A model generated the notes under the pieces. The model was not told the DNA's origin. It did not search any database and worked only from the letters and a program-made list of their open reading frames with translations. Made by a program: the position numbers and the translations under genes. Source: an uncultured Clostridia bacterium (GTDB lineage: Bacteria; Bacillota; Clostridia; Christensenellales; UBA1242). Taken from it: a DNA stretch of 29,358 nucleotides. This document shows positions 10,432 through 15,642 of the stretch, in pieces. How positions within the stretch are numbered: position 1 is the first letter of the stretch; each line of letters begins with the position of its first letter. The DNA lies in the NCBI GenBank assembly GCA_904397185.1, contig CAJFOL010000093.1, forward strand, positions 1-29,358, written 5' to 3'.

Positions 10432-10585
10432 GATTTGATTTGCATTTGCTGATAAAATTTGCGATTTTGATTTGCTAATTTGACTTATTAAATTGGTACT
10501 TGATTGATTGACTTGATTTGATTAATTGAGTAAGATGATTGATTAAAATAATTGATTAAGTTGATTGAATAAATTGATTTGATTT
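10432..10585. repeat. TTGATT-rich low-complexity tract
   Basis: Directly after the giant gene, about 150 bases consist largely of TTGA/TTGATT words (for example TTGATTGATTGACTTGATTT), without a fixed period. It lies in the 3' untranslated region before the terminator. It looks like a decayed microsatellite; no coding frame is supported. Confidence 0.6.
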
Positions 10586-10622
10586 AAAAAAACGGCTTTA
10601 CAAAATTGTAAAGTCGTTTTTT
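10586..10622. terminator. Bidirectional intrinsic terminator between convergent genes
   Basis: CGGCTTTACAA pairs with TTGTAAAGTCG (one G-U pair). It is preceded by seven A and followed by a T run, so it can terminate the giant surface gene from the left and the nucleotidase gene from the right. Confidence 0.85.
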
Positions 10623-10735
10623 GTGGTGTTGTATCATTCAATTTATCATTTTTTATGTTATATCGTTTTTTATCATTTATTTTGGTTTGTTGTATCATTT
10701 TTTACCTATCTATCATTTTTGTGATATATTTTTCT
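10623..10735. other. Short gap with repeated TATCATTTTT words
   Basis: Between the terminator and the nucleotidase stop the word TATC(A/G)TTTT occurs about six times (near 10632, 10644, 10661, 10671, 10693, 10711) at irregular spacing. No gene is seen. Confidence 0.35.
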
Positions 10736-11335
10736 TTATCGGTCTGACTTTGCAACCTCTCTTCGTGTTATCTCCTTGTATATGTCATACCATGTGTAGA
10801 CTCGGGTTAGGTTGGGGTATGACAGGGTTTGATTGTAGCGGGCATCAAAGCAAAGTATATCGGTATGTGCTACAAACCGCGGAATGGTCACAGGGCTATC
10901 TTCAATCATTACGTCGATTTTCAGTGCATTAATCTCGTTTACCTTGTTATAGGTGAAATATAATCCGTCATATTCAATGTTGTTTTTCTTAAGCCACTCT
11001 TTTATGGTCTTTCGCATACGCAATCCGTCTTGTCCTTCTTCTATGCAAAAATGCCGTGAAGTGATAATGTATATCTTATGTCCTTCCTCTCTAAGCCTCT
11101 TGATAATCTCTCTCGCTCCATGTCTTACCCTGCCGTTCTCAGCAAAATCCCATAGCAAATTCTGTTTATAGACGTCATAGTACAGTTGTTTGCTGTCTTT
11201 ATACTTCGCATCCTCGTAGCCAGTCGGGTTAAACTCGACTTCAATGTTATTTTTGAAAAGATACTCACCCATATGCTCTATGATATAATCATCCTCATCG
11301 TTTAGCACTCCATCAATGTCAACACCTATATTCAT
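10736..11335 (-). CDS. HAD-superfamily 5'-nucleotidase-like phosphatase
   Basis: A 199-residue cytosolic protein with HAD-fold signatures: motif I DIDGVLN (6-12, nucleophile and acid-base Asp 6 and 8), motif II ITSR (91-94), and motif IV MIEDSP (143-148). Length and motifs fit the 5'(3')-deoxyribonucleotidase/YqfW-like group, which hydrolyses phosphate from nucleotides or similar small substrates with Mg2+. The exact substrate is not readable from sequence. The start at 11335 places motif I at the very N-terminus, as usual in the family, and has a GCGAGGA ribosome site upstream. It appears monocistronic and convergent with the giant surface gene. Confidence 0.8.
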   Translation of the reverse strand: MNIGVDIDGVLNDEDDYIIEHMGEYLFKNNIEVEFNPTGYEDAKYKDSKQLYYDVYKQNLLWDFAENGRVRHGAREIIKRLREEGHKIYIITSRHFCIEEGQDGLRMRKTIKEWLKKNNIEYDGLYFTYNKVNEINALKIDVMIEDSPVTIPRFVAHTDILCFDARYNQTLSYPNLTRVYTWYDIYKEITRREVAKSDR

Positions 11336-11393
11336 TTGGTCCTCGCTTTATATTATCTATATAATTATTCTATATATAAACCTCTATAAAACT

Positions 11394-11423
11394 ATTATAC
11401 AATATGTGGTACTTATAAAGCAA
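11394..11423 (-). promoter_or_regulatory. Weak promoter candidate for the nucleotidase gene
   Basis: On the minus strand a perfect TATAAT lies at 11394-11399, with only a poor -35 (TTGCTT) 18 bases upstream. The surrounding region is AT-rich, so this is tentative. Confidence 0.35.
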
Positions 11424-11503
11424 AACATTTCTAATAAAATAGATACAAAGTGCAAAAATTAGGCAAAAAATGGGCATTGATAAACGTAAATATAAAAATT
11501 GGA

Positions 11504-11535
11504 TAAAAAAAATGAGCAATGGATAACTTGCTCAT
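11504..11535 (-). terminator. Intrinsic terminator of the rplKA unit
   Basis: ATGAGCAA (11512-11519) and TTGCTCAT (11528-11535) form a perfect 8-bp stem with an 8-base loop, followed on the minus strand by eight T. It lies 40 bases after the rplA stop and marks the end of the operon. Confidence 0.9.
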
Positions 11536-11574
11536 CTTTGATTTTAAAACTGATTGCAACACTTTCAAAAGTGA

Positions 11575-12255
11575 TTACATTGTAACGTTAAGTCTAATTC
11601 CAGGGCTCATAGTTGAAGCGATGGTTACGTTTCTAAAATATGTTCCCTTTGCGGCTGCTGGTTTTGCTTTTGTCAATGCTTCAATAATAGTGTTGAAGTT
11701 CTCAATAAGTTTTTCTTTACCAAAACTTACCTTGCCAAGTATAACGTGAACATTGTTTGTCTTGTCAAGTCTATATTCAACCTTACCTGCTTTAGCATCA
11801 TGTATAGCCTTTGCCACGTCCATAGTAACTGTTCCGCTCTTAGGGTTTGGCATAAGACCTTTAGGTCCAAGTATTCTAGCAACACGTCCTACAACACCCA
11901 TCATATCTGGAGTTGTGATTGCCACGTCAAAATCAAGCCATCCGCCTTGAATTTTTGTAACTATTTCTTCTCCGCCTACATAATCAGCACCTGCTTTTGT
12001 TGCTTCGTCTGCCTTGTCGCCTCTTGCAATAACCAAAACTTTAAGTGATTTTCCTGTTCCGTGAGGAAGGATACAAACACCTCTTACTTGTTGGTCAGCA
12101 TTTCTACCATCTACACCAAGTTTAACATGAAGTTCAACTGTTTCATCAAACTTTGCTTTTGGAAGAGACAAAAGTGTCTCAAAACCGTCAGCCACATCGT
12201 AAGACTTTTGGGTGATAGCCTTTGCACTTTCTGTATATTTTTTACTAGCCTTCAT
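11575..12255 (-). CDS. rplA: 50S ribosomal protein L1
   Basis: A 226-residue L1, close to the usual length of about 230. L1 binds 23S rRNA at the mobile L1 stalk and helps release E-site tRNA; in many bacteria it also represses its own operon. The signature PKGLMPNPKSGTVT is present, together with the typical GGEEIVTKIQGGWLDFDVAI and GILGKVSFG-like regions. The ribosome site AAGGAGG overlaps the rplK stop codon and the genes are 11 bases apart, so the two are translationally close. The gene ends at a terminator; rplJ and rplL, which often follow, are absent. Confidence 0.97.
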   Translation of the reverse strand: MKASKKYTESAKAITQKSYDVADGFETLLSLPKAKFDETVELHVKLGVDGRNADQQVRGVCILPHGTGKSLKVLVIARGDKADEATKAGADYVGGEEIVTKIQGGWLDFDVAITTPDMMGVVGRVARILGPKGLMPNPKSGTVTMDVAKAIHDAKAGKVEYRLDKTNNVHVILGKVSFGKEKLIENFNTIIEALTKAKPAAAKGTYFRNVTIASTMSPGIRLNVTM

Positions 12256-12266
12256 AACAATCCTCC

Positions 12267-12695
12267 TTAGTCTACGACTGTAACGCCCATACTTCTAGCG
12301 GCACCTTCAATCATTGACATTGCTGATTCAATTGATGTGCAGTTAAGGTCTGGCATCTTTGTTTCGGCAATTTGACGAACTTGTGCTTTTGTAATGCTTC
12401 CGACTTTTGTTTTGTTTGGCACTGCAGAACCCTTTTCAAGACCAATTGCCTTCATAATAAGAATGGCTGCTGGTGGAGTTTTGAGTACAAATGAGAAACT
12501 TCTATCTGCATAGATAGTAACTACTACAGGAATTTTAAGTCCTGCTTGAGAAGCGGTCTTCTCGTTGAATTCTTTGGTAAATGCACCTAGGTTGATTCCA
12601 TGAGGTCCAAGTGTTGAACCAACTGGAGGTCCCGGTGTGGCTTTACCAGCATCGAGTTGTAATTTTACAACTGCTGTAATTTTCTTTTCTGCCAT
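12267..12695 (-). CDS. rplK: 50S ribosomal protein L11
   Basis: A 142-residue L11, the normal size. L11 binds the GTPase-associated region of 23S rRNA and, with L10/L7-L12, forms the factor-binding stalk base. The N-terminal AVVKLQLDAGKATPGPPVG and the C-terminal KTPPAAILI and GAARSMGVTV regions are diagnostic. The start at 12695 (MAEKKITAV) is chosen because a perfect AAGGAGG lies 6 bases upstream; an in-frame upstream start at 12746 would add 17 residues not found in the family and would cross the leader hairpin. It is followed immediately by rplA. Confidence 0.97.
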   Translation of the reverse strand: MAEKKITAVVKLQLDAGKATPGPPVGSTLGPHGINLGAFTKEFNEKTASQAGLKIPVVVTIYADRSFSFVLKTPPAAILIMKAIGLEKGSAVPNKTKVGSITKAQVRQIAETKMPDLNCTSIESAMSMIEGAARSMGVTVVD

Positions 12696-12710
12696 TTTAT
12701 TCCTCCTTTT

Positions 12711-12775
12711 GTGGTGATTTGAGCGGTAGCAGTTCCACTCTCCCACGTCTTTCCTTTTATGTCCCTGCCGACAGG
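12711..12775 (-). promoter_or_regulatory. Structured leader upstream of rplK (probable ribosomal-protein autoregulatory site)
   Basis: On the minus strand two adjacent hairpins precede the rplK ribosome site. The first is CCTG-TCGG-CAGG (12764-12775). The second is a compound stem: GTGG pairing CCAC, enclosing GAGTGG pairing CCGCTC with one G-U pair (12711-12746). This area is much richer in G and C than the surrounding intergenic DNA. L1 is known to repress rplKA in bacteria by binding the leader mRNA, so an L1-responsive element is the natural guess; I cannot confirm the L1 consensus by eye. The 140 bases further upstream have no clear promoter. Confidence 0.55.
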
Positions 12776-12914
12776 TTTTCTTGTCTTTTCCTTGACAATA
12801 TATTAAAACTTTTTTAAGTTTGAATATATCAATGTTTATGTTAATAAAATTTTGTAGTGATAATCTTATTCAAATTCACTCTTTATTATAAGTAAATAGG
12901 GAATTTTAAAAAAC

Positions 12915-13082
12915 TTATGCTTGTCTTTCGTCTTCGCTGTAGTCTTCAAGTTCTTCACGTCTGCGACGTTCATCTTTTTCTTCAGGTGTCGCGAAGTCGC
13001 GTTCTTCCTCTTGCTGTTCGGCCTTTAGTCTATCCATAAGTTCTTTAAGTTCTTTCTTCGTAAATAGTACTCGTCTTTTCAT
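12915..13082 (-). CDS. Small highly charged protein of unknown function
   Basis: A 55-residue frame beginning MKRRVLFTKKELKELMDRLK and ending EELEDYSEDERQA. About half the residues are Lys, Arg, Glu or Asp, and it is probably one long helix. There is no signal peptide, membrane segment or cysteine. A clear AAGGAG ribosome site lies 6 bases before the ATG, and the frame sits 53 bases after nusG in the same direction, so I take it as real and cotranscribed. I do not recognise the family. The position between nusG and rplK suggests, without proof, a role near transcription or the ribosome. Confidence 0.75.
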   Translation of the reverse strand: MKRRVLFTKKELKELMDRLKAEQQEEERDFATPEEKDERRRREELEDYSEDERQA

Positions 13083-13135
13083 AACATCTCCTTTTAAGTT
13101 AAAATGCTATGGAAAGATAAGTTTTGCCACTGCAT

Positions 13136-13843
13136 TTAACCGTTTATTCGTCTTAACTGTGAAAGTTCGACATCTACTGGAGTCACTCTATTAAACATCT
13201 CGACATTCACTGAAACGTGGCCTGTCTCTGTGTCAATAGCGGTTACCTCACCAAATTGACCATTGAGTGGACCATCGACAATCTCAACTTTGTCGCCCTC
13301 TTTGAGGTCAACGTCAACTTTAATCTTTTCAAGTCTCAGTTTGATAACTTCGTCATCAGTCATTGCAAGTGGACGACCTTTTGGCCCTACGAAACCAGTT
13401 ATACCACGGGTTCTAATAACGTTATGCCAAATATCGTCAGCATACTTCATCTTAACAAGAATGTAGCAAGGCATACTCTTTCGCTCAACAAGTCTTTTCT
13501 TGCCGTTTTTCTCTTCAACTACCTCTTCTGTCGGAATGACAATATCAAAAATACGGTCTTGAAGATTAAACTTTTCAATCACTGTTTGAAGGTTCTCTTT
13601 CGCTACATTTTCATAGCCTGAAAAAGTGTGAAGAACATACCATTTTGCTGGCAAACTGTCGACAAATTCTTTGTAGCCTTTTTCATCGTCATATTCCTCT
13701 GCAGGCGATTTTTCTACAATCTCCTCAGTGCGAACATTCTCTATCTTTTGATTGATGTCAGTGCCGACAGTATCAATACTATTTGCAATGTTTGATTGAC
13801 TGTTTTCAAGATTTTGTTCTGTTGTGATGTCTTTTTCTTCCAT
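13136..13843 (-). CDS. nusG: Transcription termination/antitermination factor NusG, with N-terminal extension
   Basis: NusG binds RNA polymerase and modulates pausing, Rho-dependent termination and coupling to ribosomes. The NGN domain starts at KWYVLHTFSGYE (67-78) and the KOW domain spans about 182-209 (EGDKVEIVDGPLNGQFGEV). At 235 residues it is about 55-60 longer than the standard bacterial form; the excess is an acidic, Asn/Glu-rich and probably disordered N-terminal segment (1-62). The start at 13843 has an AGGGAAG ribosome site. No alternative start with a ribosome site was found closer to the NGN domain, so the extension appears genuine. The gene follows secE as in most bacteria. Confidence 0.95.
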   Translation of the reverse strand: MEEKDITTEQNLENSQSNIANSIDTVGTDINQKIENVRTEEIVEKSPAEEYDDEKGYKEFVDSLPAKWYVLHTFSGYENVAKENLQTVIEKFNLQDRIFDIVIPTEEVVEEKNGKKRLVERKSMPCYILVKMKYADDIWHNVIRTRGITGFVGPKGRPLAMTDDEVIKLRLEKIKVDVDLKEGDKVEIVDGPLNGQFGEVTAIDTETGHVSVNVEMFNRVTPVDVELSQLRRING

Positions 13844-14000
13844 AAACTTCCCTAACCTTTTTTAGTTATTTACTCTAAAACTGCTAAGTTTAATAGCAAG
13901 TTGTGTCTATTTTTCAATCTTAGACTTTAAATGAATATTTCGGCTGTGCTTTTCAAAAGAATATATAATGAAAAGTGCCTAAGCATAAAGTGTCTAAATT

Positions 14001-14444
14001 TTAGTGCAGTAAATTCATTAATAATCCAAGGCAATAGTCAATGCCATAGATTATAACCGCAAAAATAAGTACTACTACAAGTACTGTACCTGTTTTCTTG
14101 CAAACGTCTCCAAAAGATGGCCAAGTAACTTTTTTAAGTTCGGCAAAAGTCTCTTTAACTTTACGTTTTACCTTTCCCTTTTCTTTCTTTTTGGCATTTT
14201 TACCCTTAGCATTTTTGGTATTCTTTTGGTTTTTATCTGCCTTTTTGTCCTCTTTCTTTGTGTTTTGGACGTTTTCAGTTGGTTTTGTTTCTTGAATTGT
14301 TTTTTCAGCCTCTACTGCAACTGAAGTTTCGCCCGTTTCACTTGCCATAGTCTCATTGACATTTGCAGAAAGTACTGCATCGTTTTGTGCAGGTTTTGCA
14401 GACTGATTTTTCTTTTTATTTTGCGGTTTTTTCTTTTTAGACAT
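14001..14444 (-). CDS. secE: Preprotein translocase subunit SecE with long N-terminal extension
   Basis: SecE clamps SecY in the SecYEG export channel. The conserved part is the last 55 residues: an amphipathic helix, ELKKVTWPS (102-110), and one membrane helix (about 119-140). The first 90 residues are Lys, Asn, Thr and Glu rich with no fold visible; typical Firmicutes SecE is only 60-80 residues long. The start at 14444 is supported by AGGGGGA upstream. It sits between rpmG and nusG, a classic arrangement. Confidence 0.95.
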   Translation of the reverse strand: MSKKKKPQNKKKNQSAKPAQNDAVLSANVNETMASETGETSVAVEAEKTIQETKPTENVQNTKKEDKKADKNQKNTKNAKGKNAKKKEKGKVKRKVKETFAELKKVTWPSFGDVCKKTGTVLVVVLIFAVIIYGIDYCLGLLMNLLH

Positions 14445-14504
14445 AATGTCCCCCTAAGATTAATGATAATGAATTAAATATAAATAGCCTAGAGTGTAAA
14501 TTTC

Positions 14505-14632
14505 TCAGACTGTAGAAAAACAAGTGAGGCGAGGCTCGGAAAATACCTAAAAGCAGGAGTTTAGTATACCTAAATGACTGTTTTAGGTGTTTTACAGTAA
14601 ACGAAGCATCGCGAAGTTTTTATAAAGTCTGA
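14505..14632 (-). repeat. Structured intergenic element, copy 1 (after rpmG)
   Basis: This and copy 2 (15516-15642) share GTGAGGCGAGGCTCGG (14524-14539), an inner TTTAG/CTAAA hairpin framed by GGAG and TGAC (14556-14578), and ACAGTAAACGAAGCATC (14594-14610) followed by CGAAGTTTT. Between the conserved blocks lies a 13-bp stem (14540-14552 with 14581-14593, one G-U pair) whose sequence is unrelated to that of copy 2. Outside them TCAGACT (14505-14511) pairs with AGTCTGA (14626-14632), and the stem continues inward with two mismatches. The element begins just after the rpmG stop codon. Strand is given as that of the host transcript. Confidence 0.85.
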
Positions 14633-14633
14633 C

Positions 14634-14795
14634 TTATTTTGTTTCTTTGTGAACAGTTCTCTTTCCACAACGTGAGCAAAACTTTTTAACTTCTATTCTT
14701 TCTGGATTTGCTGTTGTGTTTTTGCTTGTGGCATAGTTTCTCTCTTGACATTCTGTACAAGCAAGGATTATATTTTTACGTTTTGGTGCTGCCAT
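14634..14795 (-). CDS. rpmG: 50S ribosomal protein L33
   Basis: A 53-residue L33, normal size, beginning MAAPKRKNIILACTECQERN and ending KETK. The two cysteine pairs (CTEC and CSRC) show it is the zinc-binding form rather than the zinc-free paralogue. The AGGAGA site lies upstream at a usual spacing. It has its own strong promoter (14849-14877), and it heads the rpmG-secE-nusG order common in bacteria. Structured element copy 1 separates it from secE. Confidence 0.95.
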   Translation of the reverse strand: MAAPKRKNIILACTECQERNYATSKNTTANPERIEVKKFCSRCGKRTVHKETK

Positions 14796-14812
14796 TTTTC
14801 TTTTCTCCTAAC

Positions 14813-14844
14813 AAAAAACTAACACCCCATCGCTGAAGTGCTAG
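14813..14844 (-). terminator. Terminator hairpin immediately upstream of rpmG
   Basis: On the minus strand CTAGCAC (14838-14844) pairs with GTGTTAG (14819-14825, one G-U pair) around a 12-base loop, followed by six T at 14813-14818. It ends only 18 bases before the rpmG ATG and overlaps the expected transcription start of the rpmG promoter. It can stop transcripts arriving from the HicB-like gene; whether it also attenuates rpmG is unclear, because a transcript starting near 14842 loses part of the stem. Confidence 0.7.
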
Positions 14845-14848
14845 CATT

Positions 14849-14877
14849 ATATTATCACATATTCTTTTGTTTGTCAA
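14849..14877 (-). promoter_or_regulatory. Promoter of the rpmG-secE-nusG unit
   Basis: On the minus strand TTGACA at 14872-14877, a 17-base spacer, and TAATAT at 14849-14854. Near-consensus; start expected near 14842. Confidence 0.8.
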
Positions 14878-14957
14878 CAATTTATTGGATATTTTTTAAT
14901 AAATGTCTTTAAATTATACAAAAATTGTCGAGAGTTGTGTGTCTTGCAAATTATTTT

Positions 14958-15248
14958 TTATTTATCTTCATTTTTTGGCTGTTTTACTGTCGTGGTCGTC
15001 TCTATTAATAGAACATAGTCATCTTTGTTGGATGATTTTTTGACCATTTCAAAATCGGTTGGGAAGTTAAAATCAAAGTCATACTTTTCTACATAATTAA
15101 AATAGGCTCTCAAGCACTCTCTTGCATAAAGAAAAGCCTCCTCTACCGTCTGCCCATCAGTGGTAATATCAAGGTCTGGGAAAAGCACTTGAAAATTGTC
15201 ATTTTCAACATCTTTTATAAATACTGCTGGGTAAATATAATGTTTCAT
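14958..15248 (-). CDS. HicB-like (UPF0150-type) protein, apparently without a HicA partner
   Basis: A 96-residue protein starting MKHYIYPAVFIKDVENDNFQ, then VLFPDLDITTDGQTVEEAF and ARECLRAY, the typical HicB-like N-terminal domain (partial RNase H fold). Family members are antitoxins of HicAB toxin-antitoxin pairs, and many also occur alone. No DNA-binding C-terminal helix-turn-helix or ribbon-helix-helix is visible, and I find no HicA-like frame on either side. The start has AAGGAG at a 6-base spacing. It lies between secA and rpmG with terminators before and after, so it looks like its own unit. A GTGACT/AGTCAC inverted repeat at 15316-15345 upstream could be an operator, but this is speculative. 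Confidence 0.8.
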   Translation of the reverse strand: MKHYIYPAVFIKDVENDNFQVLFPDLDITTDGQTVEEAFLYARECLRAYFNYVEKYDFDFNFPTDFEMVKKSSNKDDYVLLIETTTTVKQPKNEDK

Positions 15249-15515
15249 TAATCGCTCCTTCTATTGTCGACAGGTCAGTCTGCCAAACTGCTTGTGAATA
15301 AGGCTCAATTTAATCGTGACTTTGTAATTTCGACCAAATAGTCACAGACTATAAAGGTTTATCACTTCAAAATTGCCATAAATCAAGTCAAAAACATTCC
15401 TTATTAATAATAATAACATAAAAAAAGTGTTTTTCAAAACAAAAAACACAATTTTTATATCATTTTTGTAAAATTATTTGGGGTGACACAAAATCCATAT
15501 TCACATTTTAAATAC
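15249..15515. other. Gap between the HicB-like gene and the secA 3' element
   Basis: No gene is seen on either strand, including no HicA toxin. It contains the secA terminator (15420-15449) and a 6-bp inverted repeat GTGACT (15316-15321) / AGTCAC (15340-15345). I see no convincing promoter for the HicB-like gene. Confidence 0.55.
15420..15449 (-). terminator. Intrinsic terminator downstream of secA
   Basis: GTGTTTTT (15427-15434) pairs with AAAAACAC (15442-15449), 8 bp with a 7-base loop; on the minus strand seven T follow. It lies about 180 bases past the secA stop, beyond structured element copy 2. Confidence 0.7.
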
Positions 15516-15642
15516 ATAAATTGTAATAAAAAGAGTGAGGCGAGGCTCGGCGACACTTTTCAAGGGAGTTTAGTAAATGCTAAATGACCGCCGAAAAGTG
15601 TCGACAGTAAACGAAGCATCACGAAGTTTTATTGCAATTTAT
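15516..15642 (-). repeat. Structured intergenic element, copy 2 (overlaps the end of secA)
   Basis: It has the same conserved blocks as copy 1: GTGAGGCGAGGCTCGG (15535-15550), inner TTTAG/CTAAA (15569-15584), and ACAGTAAACGAAGCATC (15604-15620) followed by CGAAGTTTT. The middle stem here is a perfect 11 bp, CGACACTTTTC (15551-15561) with GAAAAGTGTCG (15593-15603). The outer stem is ATAAATTGTAATAAAA (15516-15531) with TTTTATTGCAATTTAT (15627-15642), 16 bp with one G-U pair. The right arm of the outer stem contains the last codons and stop of secA, so part of the structure is coding sequence. Confidence 0.87.

Noticed and set aside
10621..10932. 103-residue plus-strand frame
   Set aside because: It starts in the terminator tail and runs antisense to the nucleotidase gene; no ribosome site.
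12696..12746. Longer N-terminus of L11 starting at 12746
   Set aside because: It would translate the leader hairpin and ribosome site, and L11 proteins begin at the MAEKK-type start.
15249..15515. A hidden hicA toxin gene next to the HicB-like gene
   Set aside because: I found no 60-80-residue frame with a HicA-like pattern or ribosome site on either strand.
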